64,000 bases of DNA, from assembly GCA_016192825.1 (NCBI GenBank), contig JACPTK010000091.1, forward strand, positions 1 to 64,000, given 5' to 3'. A program made the translations under genes and the position numbers. Of this stretch, positions 19,412-29,428 are shown piece by piece (position 1 is the first letter of the stretch; each line of letters opens with the position of its first letter). The notes beneath the pieces were generated by a model that worked only from the letters and a program-made list of their open reading frames with translations, made no database searches and was not told the DNA's origin. This DNA is from Betaproteobacteria bacterium (lineage in GTDB: Bacteria > Pseudomonadota > Gammaproteobacteria > Burkholderiales > SG8-41).

Positions 19412-19519
19412 CTAGTGCCGTTCCAACTGTTTGGGGCTATTCCTGTGCGTTCTGCTCGAACCCATTGTCGCTGGAGTGCAAGCAAACCATGCTAGGAAAG
19501 CGAGTTGGAACGGCACTAG
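19412..19519. repeat. Long-loop inverted repeat with 17-bp perfect arms
   Basis: ctagtgccgttccaact (19412-19428) / agttggaacggcactag (19503-19519). Confidence 0.85.
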
Positions 19520-19998
19520 CCGCGATCCTGGTTGCGGCGGTAACGCTGTTGCTGTTCGCGATTTTCACGCCGACCGCCGCCGCACCGCAAGTGACCTTCG
19601 TCTCGCTCAAGGGCGAGAAAACCACGACCGCCGGTCTGCGCGGCAAAGTGGTGCTGGTCAACTTCTGGGCGACCGACTGCCCGGTCTGCCTCAAGGAAAT
19701 GCCGGACATGGTGCGAGCCTACGAGCGCTACCGCGACCGGGGCTTCGAGTTCATCGCGGTGGCGATGCGCTACGATCCGCCGAACTACGTGGTCGCCTAC
19801 GCCGAGGAGAACCGCCTGCCCTTCACGGTTGCCCTCGACCCGATGGGCGAGCTCGCGCAAGCCTTCGGCGGCGTGAAGCTCACGCCGACCACGTTCGTGA
19901 TCGACAAGCGCGGAAACATCGTGCTGCGCGTGAGCGGCGGGCCCGACTTCGCCAGGCTGACCGCGCTGCTGGAAGAAAAGCTTAACGAAGCGATTTAA
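19489..19998 (+). CDS. TlpA/ResA-family thiol-disulfide oxidoreductase
   Basis: Signal anchor; VLVNFWATDCPVCLKEMPDM (CPVC); TPTTFVIDKRGNIV. Confidence 0.85.
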   Translation: MLGKRVGTALAAILVAAVTLLLFAIFTPTAAAPQVTFVSLKGEKTTTAGLRGKVVLVNFWATDCPVCLKEMPDMVRAYERYRDRGFEFIAVAMRYDPPNYVVAYAEENRLPFTVALDPMGELAQAFGGVKLTPTTFVIDKRGNIVLRVSGGPDFARLTALLEEKLNEAI

Positions 19999-20032
19999 TA
20001 GACAGGATTAAATCATGTAAATCCTGTCTATT
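19997..20032. terminator. Bidirectional hairpin between convergent tlpA-like gene and lipA
   Basis: aatagacaggatt...aatcctgtctatt inverted repeat. Confidence 0.5.
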
Positions 20033-20037
20033 GGCCT

Positions 20038-20976
20038 TTACGTGACGCCGGCCTCGCGCGCCTGTTGATCCGCGTGATACGAGGAGCGCACCAGCGGGCC
20101 GCAGGCGGCGTGCGCGAAGCCCAGTTCGTGCGCCTGCCGCGCAAATGCGTCGAATGCCGCGGGCTCGACGTAACGCGCGACCGGCAGGTGGTGCTCGGAC
20201 GGCCGCAGATACTGGCCGATGGTGAGCATGTCCACGCCGTGGGCGCGCAGATCCCGCATCACCAAAACGATTTCCTCGTCGGTTTCCCCCAGCCCCACCA
20301 TGAGTCCGGACTTGGTGGGGATCTGCGGGAACCGCGACTTGAAATCCTTCAGCAACTTCAGCGAATGCCGGTAATCGGCGCCGGGGCGCGCCTGCTTGTA
20401 GAGGCGCGGCACGGTTTCGAGATTGTGGTTCATGACGTCCGGCGGCGAGGCTGACAGCGCGTCAAGCGCGACCTCCAGCCGGCCGCGGAAGTCCGGCACC
20501 AGCACCTCTATTCTCGTCCGGGGCGAGAGCTCGCGCACGGCGCGGATGCAGTCCGCAAAATGCCGCGCGCCGCCGTCCCTGAGGTCGTCGCGGTCCACGC
20601 TGGTGATCACGACGTACTTCAATTTGAGCGCGGCGATGGTCCGTGCGAGGTTGACCGGCTCCCCGCCGTCGGGCGGCAGGGGCTTGCCGTGGGCGACGTC
20701 GCAGAACGGGCAGCGGCGCGTGCAGAGATCGCCGAGTATCATGAAAGTCGCCGTACCCTTGCCGAAGCACTCGCCGATGTTGGGACAGGTCGCCTCCTCG
20801 CACACCGTGTGCAGGCGGTGCTCCCGCAGGATCCGCTTGATCTCCTGGAAGCGCTCGCCGTTTCCGAGGCGCACGCGGATCCAGTCCGGCTTCGCGAGCG
20901 CCGCCGCCGGCACCACCTTGACCGGGATGCGCGCCGTTTTCAGCCGGCCTTTCTGCTTTTCGCCGACTTCGCTCAC
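20038..20976 (-). CDS. lipA: Lipoyl synthase (GTG start)
   Basis: [39 protein letters not shown]. Confidence 0.95.
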   Translation of the reverse strand: MSEVGEKQKGRLKTARIPVKVVPAAALAKPDWIRVRLGNGERFQEIKRILREHRLHTVCEEATCPNIGECFGKGTATFMILGDLCTRRCPFCDVAHGKPLPPDGGEPVNLARTIAALKLKYVVITSVDRDDLRDGGARHFADCIRAVRELSPRTRIEVLVPDFRGRLEVALDALSASPPDVMNHNLETVPRLYKQARPGADYRHSLKLLKDFKSRFPQIPTKSGLMVGLGETDEEIVLVMRDLRAHGVDMLTIGQYLRPSEHHLPVARYVEPAAFDAFARQAHELGFAHAACGPLVRSSYHADQQAREAGVT

Positions 20977-21635
20977 GCGAGCCTCCGCAATAAATGGTCG
21001 AGGAGCTTGTCGCCCAGCACCCCCGCGCCGTCGACGATGCCGAGGTCGCGCGTCTGGGTCACGGCAAGGCCGGAGTAGCCGCAGGGATCGATCGCGCGGA
21101 ACGGAGAGAGATCCATGTCGACGTTGAAGGCGAGCCCGTGGTAGCAGCAGCCGTTGCGGATGCGCAGCCCGAGCGCCGCGATCTTGGCGTCGCCGACATA
21201 AACGCCCGGCGCCTCGATGCGTCCGGCGGCGGCGAGGCCGTAACCGGCGAGCAAGTCTATCACGGCTTTTTCCATCAGCCGTACCAGCGGGCGCACCGAG
21301 AGCCCCCGGCGCCGCATGTCGAGCAGGAGGTAGAGCACTACCTGGCCGGGGCCGTGATACGTGATCTGGCCGCCGCGATCCGTCCGGATCACGGGGATGC
21401 CGTTTTCGGCGCGCGGCAGGTGCTCGTCGCGCCCGGCGATCCCCAGCGTGTACACCGGCGGATGCTCGAGCAGCCACAGTTCGTCCGCGGAGTCGGTCGA
21501 GCGAGCCGAGGTGAATTCCCGCATCGCGCGCCAGGCCGGCTCGTAATCGACGCGCCCGAGCCGGCGCACGTGCACCTCAAGGGCGTGCTTGCGCATGCCG
21601 GCGGGGGTGTCGCTTGCGATAACGGTCGCGGTCAT
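20973..21635 (-). CDS. lipB: Octanoyl-[ACP]:protein N-octanoyltransferase
   Basis: [63 protein letters not shown]. Confidence 0.95.
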   Translation of the reverse strand: MTATVIASDTPAGMRKHALEVHVRRLGRVDYEPAWRAMREFTSARSTDSADELWLLEHPPVYTLGIAGRDEHLPRAENGIPVIRTDRGGQITYHGPGQVVLYLLLDMRRRGLSVRPLVRLMEKAVIDLLAGYGLAAAGRIEAPGVYVGDAKIAALGLRIRNGCCYHGLAFNVDMDLSPFRAIDPCGYSGLAVTQTRDLGIVDGAGVLGDKLLDHLLRRLA

Positions 21636-21787
21636 GGTTCACCGGGAACTGCCCGGTTGTCGGATGATAAGAACGGTAGCAAGATACCGCAACCCAGAAG
21701 TTTGTCGGGGTATGTCCGACAACCTTCTCAGCGAGGTCCTGAGCGGCGGTGCTCATACGGCGGCCGTGCAGGTCATTTTGAGGTGGC

Positions 21788-22270
21788 ATGCAAATGAGCA
21801 GGGCGCATGGGCTTTTGATTGCAATATTCGCGCTGGTGAGTCAAACGGCCGCCGCCGAAGCCTCCGGCGACTACGCCACCGATCTCGCGACGGTTTATGG
21901 CGGCTACCAGCGGATGCTCGGGATGAAGGAAGCGTGCGATGTCGCTGCTCCCGCCGCGCGCCCCGCCAACGAGAAGGCGTTCGCGGCGTGGCAGGCCCGG
22001 CACCGCGCGCTGATCCAGGAGCTGCAGCGCCGCGTCACGGTAATGATCCGCCTTGCCTCCGGTGACGAGAAGGAGTATGCCCGCAACCTCGGGAAATACG
22101 AGGGCGCGATTCTCCAGGAGCGCCAGGAATACCGTGAGACGCTGCTGGGGCTGGGAGCGGAGGAGATGCGCGAGCAGTGCCAGCGCATGCCGCAGATGCT
22201 GAGGGCGCCGGGCGCGGACCTCGGGAAAGTGTACGCGGCCGAGCTCGAAACCATCCGCAAACGCAAATGA
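21788..22270 (+). CDS. Hypothetical secreted protein
   Basis: 160-aa ORF with signal peptide LLIAIFALVSQTAAAEA; no recognised family. Confidence 0.55.
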   Translation: MQMSRAHGLLIAIFALVSQTAAAEASGDYATDLATVYGGYQRMLGMKEACDVAAPAARPANEKAFAAWQARHRALIQELQRRVTVMIRLASGDEKEYARNLGKYEGAILQERQEYRETLLGLGAEEMREQCQRMPQMLRAPGADLGKVYAAELETIRKRK

Positions 22271-22272
22271 GC

Positions 22273-22352
22273 AGCCCGCATGATCCACAACTGGATGCTT
22301 TTTGGGGATCACCTAATCCAACCGCTCGGAGAGGCGGTTACTGCATGCGGGC
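22273..22352. repeat. Long-loop inverted repeat, AGCCCGCATG type (second copy)
   Basis: agcccgcatg (22273-22282) ... catgcgggct (22343-22352). Confidence 0.65.
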
Positions 22353-22409
22353 TTAGCTATTTTTGAACGGTTCAATTTTGACACCCGCTTGTTCGTATGT
22401 TCCTTAGGC

Positions 22410-22445
22410 AAGGATTTTGTCGGCTCCGGAGCCGACAAAATCCTT
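22410..22445. repeat. TGTCGG hairpin (type B)
   Basis: aaggattttgtcggctccggagccgacaaaatcctt. Confidence 0.85.
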
Positions 22446-22496
22446 TTGCGTGTACAATTTGCCCGCTGCTTTTTTTGCGGACTCGGGAGAACCACG

Positions 22497-22604
22497 ATGG
22501 GCAAAGGTGACAAGCGCACGCGCCGCGGCAAGATTTTCCGCGGCAGCTACGGCAAGACGCGGCCGGGACGGAACAAGAAAAAGAAGGCGTCCAAGAAACA
22601 GTGA
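22497..22604 (+). CDS. 30S ribosomal protein bTHX
   Basis: MGKGDKRTRRGKIFRGSYGKTRPGRNKKKKASKKQ. Confidence 0.85.
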   Translation: MGKGDKRTRRGKIFRGSYGKTRPGRNKKKKASKKQ

Positions 22605-22672
22605 CCGACGACCCGCAGATCGGGTCACGTCCTTCTTCTCCAGGCACGAGTCACGAGCCGCGAGTCACCGCT

Positions 22673-22939
22673 CTATAGGACCATGACCACCATGGGGTGG
22701 TCGCACAGGTCCTGGTAGAGGCGGTCGAGCTGCTCGCGCGAGGTGGCTCGGACCACGCAGGTGAGGCTCAAGTACTTGCGGCGCTTGCTCGCCCTCAACT
22801 CGATGGTGGCGCCGTCGAAGTCCGGGGCGTGACGCTTGACGACGTCGAGCACGGCCTGCGCGAATCCCGCCTGTGTATGGCCCAGGATCTTGATCGGAAA
22901 ATCGCAGGGGTACTCGAGTAGTTCGGGGTCGGCGTTCAT
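22673..22939 (-). CDS. ybeD: DUF493 / YbeD-family protein
   Basis: LLEYPCDFPIKILGHTQAGFAQAVLDVVKRHAPDF...DHPMVVMVL. Confidence 0.85.
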   Translation of the reverse strand: MNADPELLEYPCDFPIKILGHTQAGFAQAVLDVVKRHAPDFDGATIELRASKRRKYLSLTCVVRATSREQLDRLYQDLCDHPMVVMVL

Positions 22940-23796
22940 GCGGCTTGCCGCATTACGGTGCGCTTGAACTCCTGGAAGGCCTGATAAAGTGTCCTGAACA
23001 GCGCGCCGGGCTTGCCGGCGCCAACCGGCTTGCCGTCGAGCCGGGTGATCGCGAGAACCTCCTTGGAGGAGGAAGTCAGCCACAGCTCGTCGGCGCCGCG
23101 CACCTCGTCCTCGGCGATTTCGCGAGTTTCCGTCGGGACCTTCTTCATCGCGGCGAGCTCCAGCACCACGTCGTAGGTGATGCCCGGCAGCACGAGGTGG
23201 TTCTTCGGCGGCGCGAGCAGCGTGCCGTTTTTCACCGCGAACACGTTGCTCGAGGAGCCCTCGGTGAGATAGCCGTCGCGGAACATCACCACTTCGTCGG
23301 CGCCCGCGTCCACCGCGCGCTGGCGCAGCAGGCAGTTCGCGAGGAGCGACGTGACCTTGACGTCGCAGCGCAGCCAGCGGAAATCGGTGGCGGTGACGGC
23401 GGTCGCCCCGCTCTCCACCTGCTCCCGGGACGGCGTCACGAGCGGGTTGGACATCATGAACACGGTCGGCGCCACGTTCTTGGGAAAGGCGTGATCGCGC
23501 TTCGCCGCCCCCCGCGTCACCTGCAGGTAGACCGACTGGTCCTCGCCGGCATGGCGCGCCACGATCTCCTGAACCAGGCGCGCCCATTCCGCGTCGGTCA
23601 TGGGGTTCGCGAGCCGGATCGCGTCGAGGCTGCGCTGCAGGCGCCTGAGGTGCTCCGGCAGGCGGAACGGGCGCCGCGAATAGACCGGGATGACTTCGTA
23701 GACTCCGTCGCCGAAGATGAAGCCCCGATCAAGCACCGAAACCTGCGCTTTTTCGAGGGGCAGGAACTCGCCGTTGAGATACGCGGTGTCACTCAT
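22936..23796 (-). CDS. dat: D-amino acid aminotransferase (class IV PLP)
   Basis: YLNGEFLPLEKAQVSVLDRGFIFGDGVYEVIPVY; YLQVTRGAAKRDHAFP; LTEGSSSNVFAV. Confidence 0.9.
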   Translation of the reverse strand: MSDTAYLNGEFLPLEKAQVSVLDRGFIFGDGVYEVIPVYSRRPFRLPEHLRRLQRSLDAIRLANPMTDAEWARLVQEIVARHAGEDQSVYLQVTRGAAKRDHAFPKNVAPTVFMMSNPLVTPSREQVESGATAVTATDFRWLRCDVKVTSLLANCLLRQRAVDAGADEVVMFRDGYLTEGSSSNVFAVKNGTLLAPPKNHLVLPGITYDVVLELAAMKKVPTETREIAEDEVRGADELWLTSSSKEVLAITRLDGKPVGAGKPGALFRTLYQAFQEFKRTVMRQAA

Positions 23797-23860
23797 TTGG
23801 GCTCGCAGAGGATGAGGGCGGCGCCGGCGGGCACCGGCTTCGTTCAGGGTACTTTACATT

Positions 23861-23890
23861 ATAAAACGCCGCTCGCGAGCGGCGTTTTAT
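23861..23890. terminator. Hairpin terminator overlapping the dacC-like stop codon
   Basis: ataaaacgccgctcgcgagcggcgttttat. Confidence 0.75.
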
Positions 23891-25023
23891 CGGAATAGCA
23901 GCCGCAGCGCGTCCCAGCCGCGTCCTAAGACGCCCGCCACCGGCACGTGCTCCAGCGCCACCACGGGAACCTCGCGGAACGGCCTGCCATCGAGCGTGAG
24001 CTTCATGGTGCCGATCCGCTGGCCGACTTCAATCGGCGCGAGCAGGGGCTGCATGCTCTCGACGGCGGCCTTCAGCCCGTCGCTGCTGCCCCTCGGCAGC
24101 GTGACGTGAAGGTCGGCGAGAAACCCCGCCTTGACGCTGTTGGCCGTGCCCTTGAAGACCTGCAGCGTGACCACGGGCTGCTTGCCGGGATGAAGGCGGA
24201 TGCCGTCGTAGGACTGGAAGCCGTAGTTGAGCAGCTTCTGGCTCTCGGCCGCGCGTGCCGCCTCGCTCGCGGCGCCAAGCACGACCGAGAGGAGGCGCCG
24301 CTCGCCGCGCCGGGCCGAGGTGATCAGACAGTATCCCGCGTTCTCGGTGTAGCCGGTCTTCATGCCGTCCACGGTGGGGTCGGTCCACAGCAGGCGATTG
24401 CGGTTATGCTGCGTGATGTCGTTGTAGCGGTATTCCTTCCGCGAATAGAGCGGATAGTACTCCGGGAAATCGCGGATCACGGCAGCCGCGAGCCCGGCGA
24501 GGTCCTGCGCGGTGGAAAAATGCTGCGAGTGCGACAGCCCGGTCGAATTGACGAAATGCGTGTTTCCGAGGCCCAGCCTTCGCGCCTCGCGGTTCATCAT
24601 CTCGACGAACGCCTCCTCGCTGCCCGCAACCGCCTCGGCCAGCGCGATGGACGCGTCGTTGCCGGATTGCACGATCATGCCGTGGATGAGTTCGTTCACG
24701 GTCACCGGTTTCCTCGGATCGATGAACATGCGCGAGCCCTCGACGTGGCGCGCCAGGCCGGAGACCGCCACCGCCTGATCGGAGAGGATGCGCTTCTGCT
24801 TGAGCGCGGAGAACGCGAGATAGGCCGTCATCAACTTGGTGAGCGAGGCCGGCTCGATTCGCTCCCGGGAATTGTGGGCGGCAAGCGGCTGCCCGCTGCT
24901 GAAATCGAGCAGGAAATAGGCCCTGGCCGCAATCGCCGGAGCGGGCGGGACGGGCAGCGCAGGTTGCTGGGCGAAGAGCGCGGACGAGACGGCGGACAGC
25001 AGGAGCAGCAGAGGCGAGCGCAT
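23887..25023 (-). CDS. dacC: D-alanyl-D-alanine carboxypeptidase (PBP5/6 family)
   Basis: EPASLTKLMTAYLAF (SxxK), SGNDASIALAE (SxN), KTGYTENAGYCL (KTG). Confidence 0.93.
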   Translation of the reverse strand: MRSPLLLLLSAVSSALFAQQPALPVPPAPAIAARAYFLLDFSSGQPLAAHNSRERIEPASLTKLMTAYLAFSALKQKRILSDQAVAVSGLARHVEGSRMFIDPRKPVTVNELIHGMIVQSGNDASIALAEAVAGSEEAFVEMMNREARRLGLGNTHFVNSTGLSHSQHFSTAQDLAGLAAAVIRDFPEYYPLYSRKEYRYNDITQHNRNRLLWTDPTVDGMKTGYTENAGYCLITSARRGERRLLSVVLGAASEAARAAESQKLLNYGFQSYDGIRLHPGKQPVVTLQVFKGTANSVKAGFLADLHVTLPRGSSDGLKAAVESMQPLLAPIEVGQRIGTMKLTLDGRPFREVPVVALEHVPVAGVLGRGWDALRLLFR

Positions 25024-25201
25024 GACCGCGGCGATTATAGCAAACCGCACTCGCGCCCCACAGCGCTTGCCGCGTCGCGTTGAGGGTGAAAGAATCCGTC
25101 GAGGAGCTTGTCTCGGCTCGCCTCGGCAAATTCCTGATGGAAGACGACCCCAATTTGGGTAATGGCTTCGGATGGAATGTTCCTCTTATGGACTTGCTCG
25201 A

Positions 25202-25772
25202 AGAGGCGGTGAAGCGCGATTGGAAACGCCTTCCAAGCTGTATTACGCGTTTACCCCGGGCGGCGGTCTTGATTAAGGAATTTGCCGGACTCTGGTCCGG
25301 CAAATTCCTTTGGCGGCGCGCATTGCTCCTCGCGCTCGTCGCAGCGGGCGCCGCGGCGCTGGGCGGAGCCGCCCTGGCGCAGCCGGCGACGGCGAAGGAC
25401 GCCTGGGTGCGCGCCCCCGCGCCGGGGCAGAAGGTGGCGGTCGCGTACATGGAACTCATCGGGCAATCGCGGTCGGCTCTGGTTTCGATAGCAACCCCGG
25501 TGGCCGCGCGCGCGGAGCTGCACAGGACCGTAATGGAGGGCGGCGTGATGAGGATGCGCCCGGTCGCAAGAATCGAGCTCGAGGCGGGCAAGACGGTCAA
25601 GCTCGAGCCCGGAAGCCTGCACGTGATGCTCCTCGGTCTACGGCGTGCGCTGAAGCCGGGCGAGAAAGTGCCGATTGACCTTACCGTCGAGCGCACCGAC
25701 GGGAGCCGCGGGACCATCACCGTTCACGCCGACGTGCGCGAAACCGCCGCGGCAAAGGCGCGCAACCATTGA
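25202..25772 (+). CDS. Periplasmic copper chaperone PCu(A)C family; exact start uncertain
   Basis: Signal-peptide-like LWRRALLLALVAAGAAALGGAALAQPA; AYMELIG...ELHRTVMEGGVMRMRPV...LMLLGL-like block; ORF track opens at 25080. Confidence 0.75.
25275..25310. repeat. TGTCGG-family hairpin within the 5' coding end of the PCuAC gene (degenerate relative at 25102-25135)
   Basis: aaggaatttgccggactctggtccggcaaattcctt. Confidence 0.8.
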
Positions 25773-25828
25773 CAGAATTTCAGGAAAGTCACTGAAATCA
25801 ATTGGTTGAATTGCGACTGCCCACCGGC

Positions 25829-25858
25829 CTTGAAATCCCCGGGTAGGCTCCCATATGT
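25829..25858 (+). promoter_or_regulatory. Candidate sigma-32 heat-shock promoter
   Basis: CTTGAAA N13 TCCCATAT upstream of an Hsp20 gene; close to CTTGAAA/CCCCATnT consensus. Confidence 0.6.
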
Positions 25859-25902
25859 CGGATGTCGGCGCGCAAGCGCCCATTGAACCCAGGAGACCGG
25901 AA

Positions 25903-26328
25903 ATGGCAAACATCACACGCTTCAGCCCGTTCGATGACACGCTGGATGACCTGTTCCGCGGTTTTTTCGTGCGCCCGGTGAGCTATGAAGGCCCGTCCGG
26001 CGCCGCGCAGTTCCGCGTGGACGTGTCCGAGAGCGACAGCGCCTATACGCTGCGCGCCGATGTTCCCGGCGTGAAGAAGGAAGACATCAACGTCACGATC
26101 GACGGCGACACGGTCGCGATCAGCGCGGAAGTCAAAAGCGAGAAGGACGTCAAGGATGGCGAGCGCGTACTGCGTTCCGAGCGCTACTACGGCAAGCTGT
26201 ACCGCGCGTTCACGCTCGGCCAGGCCGTGGACGAAGCCGGCGCCGGCGCCAAGTACGCGAGCGGCGTGCTGGAACTGACGCTGCCGAAGAAGGCGGCCGT
26301 GCAGGCCAAGCGCATCGCCATCCAGTAA
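25903..26328 (+). CDS. Hsp20/alpha-crystallin small heat-shock protein
   Basis: FRVDVSESDSAYTLRADVPGVKKEDINVTIDGDTVAISAEV...YASGVLELTLPKK. Confidence 0.93.
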   Translation: MANITRFSPFDDTLDDLFRGFFVRPVSYEGPSGAAQFRVDVSESDSAYTLRADVPGVKKEDINVTIDGDTVAISAEVKSEKDVKDGERVLRSERYYGKLYRAFTLGQAVDEAGAGAKYASGVLELTLPKKAAVQAKRIAIQ

Positions 26329-26407
26329 GAAAGCAGCGGCAGGCGCCGCCGTTTTCCCAATCGTACCGATCGGCACGGCCGAAATCGGAAGTCGAGGGGT
26401 CGTACAT

Positions 26408-26446
26408 GAAAAAAACGGCAGGTCGAGAGACCTGCTGTTTTTTTTT
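26408..26446 (+). terminator. Rho-independent terminator after hsp20
   Basis: aaaaacggcaggtcgagagacctgctgttttttttt. Confidence 0.85.
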
Positions 26447-26480
26447 GCCGTAGAATAGGCGCCGCTGACCAACCCGATAA

Positions 26481-27375
<895 letters not shown>

Positions 27376-27377
<2 letters not shown>

Positions 27378-27407
27378 GAATTCGCCAGACGGCTCCGGCG
27401 AATTCCT
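27376..27407. repeat. Hairpin overlapping argB stop codon (TGTCGG-family relative)
   Basis: aggaattcgccagacggctccggcgaattcct; argB ends cgctag/gaattc. Confidence 0.7.
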
Positions 27408-27468
27408 GAACTGAAATACTTTTGACAGGCACCCCATCGCTGCGGCGCGGACTCGGGACACGTAAAAA

Positions 27469-28110
27469 ATGTGGGGGCGCGCGTGGATTTTTGATTTGGA
27501 TAACACCCTTCATAACGCGCGACCCCACATTTTTCCGCACATCAATCGCGCGATGACGGCATACCTCCAGGCGCACCTCGGCCTGGACGAGGCCGCCGCC
27601 GGCGAGTTGCGGCGGCACTACTGGACGCGCTACGGGGCGACGCTGCTCGGCCTCATGCGCCACCATGACACCGACCCCCGGCATTTCCTCTGGCACACGC
27701 ACCAGCTGCCGGAGCTCGGCCGGATGCTCGTGCACGAGCCGCAGCTGCGGGCGACATTGAGGCGCCTGCCCGGGAGAAAGCTCGTGTTCTCGAACGCGCC
27801 GGTTCACTACTCGCGGGCGGTGCTGAAGGCGCTCGCGATCGCCGATCTCTTCGACGACGTGTTCACGATCGAGCGCACGCGCTACCGTCCCAAGCCCGAC
27901 AGCGCCGGGTTCACGCGGTTGTGTCGCGCCCACCATCTGAAGCCGCAACGCTGTATCATGGTGGAGGACTCCCTCGACAATCTGCGTACCGCCGGCCGGC
28001 TCGGCATGAAAACGGTGTGGGTGACCGGGGCGGCCCGGGCGCCGGGCTACGTGGACGTCAGGATCGCGAATCTGACGCAGTTGCCCCGTATGCTGGCGTA
28101 TTTACAATAG
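27469..28110 (+). CDS. Pyrimidine 5'-nucleotidase (HAD family)
   Basis: WIFDLDNTLHNA; LVFSNAPVHYSRAVLKALAIADLFDDVFTIE; MVEDSLDNLRTA. Confidence 0.88.
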   Translation: MWGRAWIFDLDNTLHNARPHIFPHINRAMTAYLQAHLGLDEAAAGELRRHYWTRYGATLLGLMRHHDTDPRHFLWHTHQLPELGRMLVHEPQLRATLRRLPGRKLVFSNAPVHYSRAVLKALAIADLFDDVFTIERTRYRPKPDSAGFTRLCRAHHLKPQRCIMVEDSLDNLRTAGRLGMKTVWVTGAARAPGYVDVRIANLTQLPRMLAYLQ

Positions 28111-28112
28111 GT

Positions 28113-28147
28113 AGGAGTCTGCCGGGCTTCAGCCTCGACAGACTCCT
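28113..28147. repeat. TGTCGG-family hairpin (variant)
   Basis: aggagtctgccgggcttcagcctcgacagactcct. Confidence 0.65.
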
Positions 28148-28245
28148 GAAATAAAATGCATTATCGAACGGCGTGAAAAGAACGCCCTGCAAGTGAAGTT
28201 TGTGCCGGCCGGGAAAGCAAATCGACAGGTAAGGATTGTTTCTTA

Positions 28246-28330
28246 AGCAGCCTGTCGCTGAAGGGTCGATCAACAGCGATGAATTGACGCTACACACTCT
28301 GGTGACTCGGCCCAAGTGCGACAGGCTGCT
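28246..28330. repeat. Long-loop TGTCGG-family inverted repeat upstream of slmA
   Basis: agcagcctgtcg...cgacaggctgct, arms ~60 nt apart. Confidence 0.75.
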
Positions 28331-28342
28331 GGCGAGACCGAG

Positions 28343-28930
28343 ATGACGGCGAAGACAGGCGAGCGCAAGGACCAGATCCTGCAGACGCTGGCGCAGATGC
28401 TGGAGAATCCCGCGGGCGAGAAAGTGACCACGGCGGCTCTCGCCGCGCGCCTGAAGGTGTCCGAAGCCGCCCTTTACCGCCATTTCAGGGGCAAGGCCGA
28501 GATGTTCGAGGGGCTGATCGAGTTCATCGAGCAGACGCTGTTCGCGCTCATCAACAAGATCACCAGCGAGGAGAAGAGCGGCGTGCGCCAGATCGAGGCC
28601 ATCGTCGCCGTGCTGCTCGGCTTCGCGCAGAAGAACCGCGGCATGACGCGGGTGCTCATCGGCGACGCGCTGGTCAACGAGGACGGCCGCCTGCAGCTGC
28701 GCATCAACCAGCTGCACGATCGCCTGGAGGCCGCGCTCAAGCAGGCGCTGCGCTTCGGGGTGAGCCAGAAGGAGATCGCGCAGGAGGTGGACGTTGCCGC
28801 CCAGGCGAACCTGGTGATCAGCTTCGTCACGGGCCGCTGGCACCAGTTCGCCAAGAGCGGCTTCAAGCGCGATCCGGCCGAGCTGTGGGCGCGGCAGTGG
28901 CGCCAGCTCATGGAGGGCGTCATCGCGTGA
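28343..28930 (+). CDS. slmA: Nucleoid occlusion factor SlmA (TetR family)
   Basis: RKDQILQTLAQMLENPAGEKVTTAALAARLKVSEAALYRHFRGKAEMFEGLIEFIE. Confidence 0.93.
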   Translation: MTAKTGERKDQILQTLAQMLENPAGEKVTTAALAARLKVSEAALYRHFRGKAEMFEGLIEFIEQTLFALINKITSEEKSGVRQIEAIVAVLLGFAQKNRGMTRVLIGDALVNEDGRLQLRINQLHDRLEAALKQALRFGVSQKEIAQEVDVAAQANLVISFVTGRWHQFAKSGFKRDPAELWARQWRQLMEGVIA

Positions 28931-28972
28931 CGCGGGAGGAGCGCGGATAGATCAACAATGGAGAGGTGAAAG

Positions 28973-29323
28973 ATGGCGAATCCGACAACTCAACAAATCG
29001 CGGAACTGCTGATCGGCATCGCGCGCGCGCAGCAGGCGGTGATCGACGCCATCGAGAGCCAGAAAGCGGGCTACAAGCAGACGCACCTGGGGCCGGTCCT
29101 GACGACGGCGGCGAAGATCCGCAACACCGGGCACGCGCCGACGCTGATGGACTTCCCCTCGCGGGTGCTGCTCGCGCACCAGGGGCGCAATCCACCCGAT
29201 CTGGCGCAGATCGTGCGGGACCTCGAGGCGCTGTTGAGCGGGCAGACCGCCGCGCCCGCCGCCGCACCCGGGGCGGCCGCGCCCGGGCCCGCGGCGGACG
29301 CGTCCTCGCTCGACATGACTTAG
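28973..29323 (+). CDS. Hypothetical protein
   Basis: 116-aa ORF, Ala/Pro-rich tail, no recognised domain. Confidence 0.5.
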   Translation: MANPTTQQIAELLIGIARAQQAVIDAIESQKAGYKQTHLGPVLTTAAKIRNTGHAPTLMDFPSRVLLAHQGRNPPDLAQIVRDLEALLSGQTAAPAAAPGAAAPGPAADASSLDMT

Positions 29324-29327
29324 CTAC

Positions 29328-29428
29328 AGTGCTGAGTGCATGGTGCTGAGTGCTGAGTAACAAACGCGCCCGCTGCGCGGGGTGGTTTGCGTTCCGAGCC
29401 CAGCACTCAGTCCTCAGTCCTCAGCACT
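29328..29428. repeat. 7-bp-period inverted arms flanking a short core
   Basis: gtgctgagtgcatggtgctgagtgctgagt ... cagcactcagtcctcagtcctcagcact. Confidence 0.8.

Noticed and set aside
20977-21477. N-terminal extension of the lipA ORF (20038..21477) as a LipB-LipA fusion
   Set aside because: The extension is lipB read out of frame; lipA starts at GTG 20976 and lipB has its own ORF.
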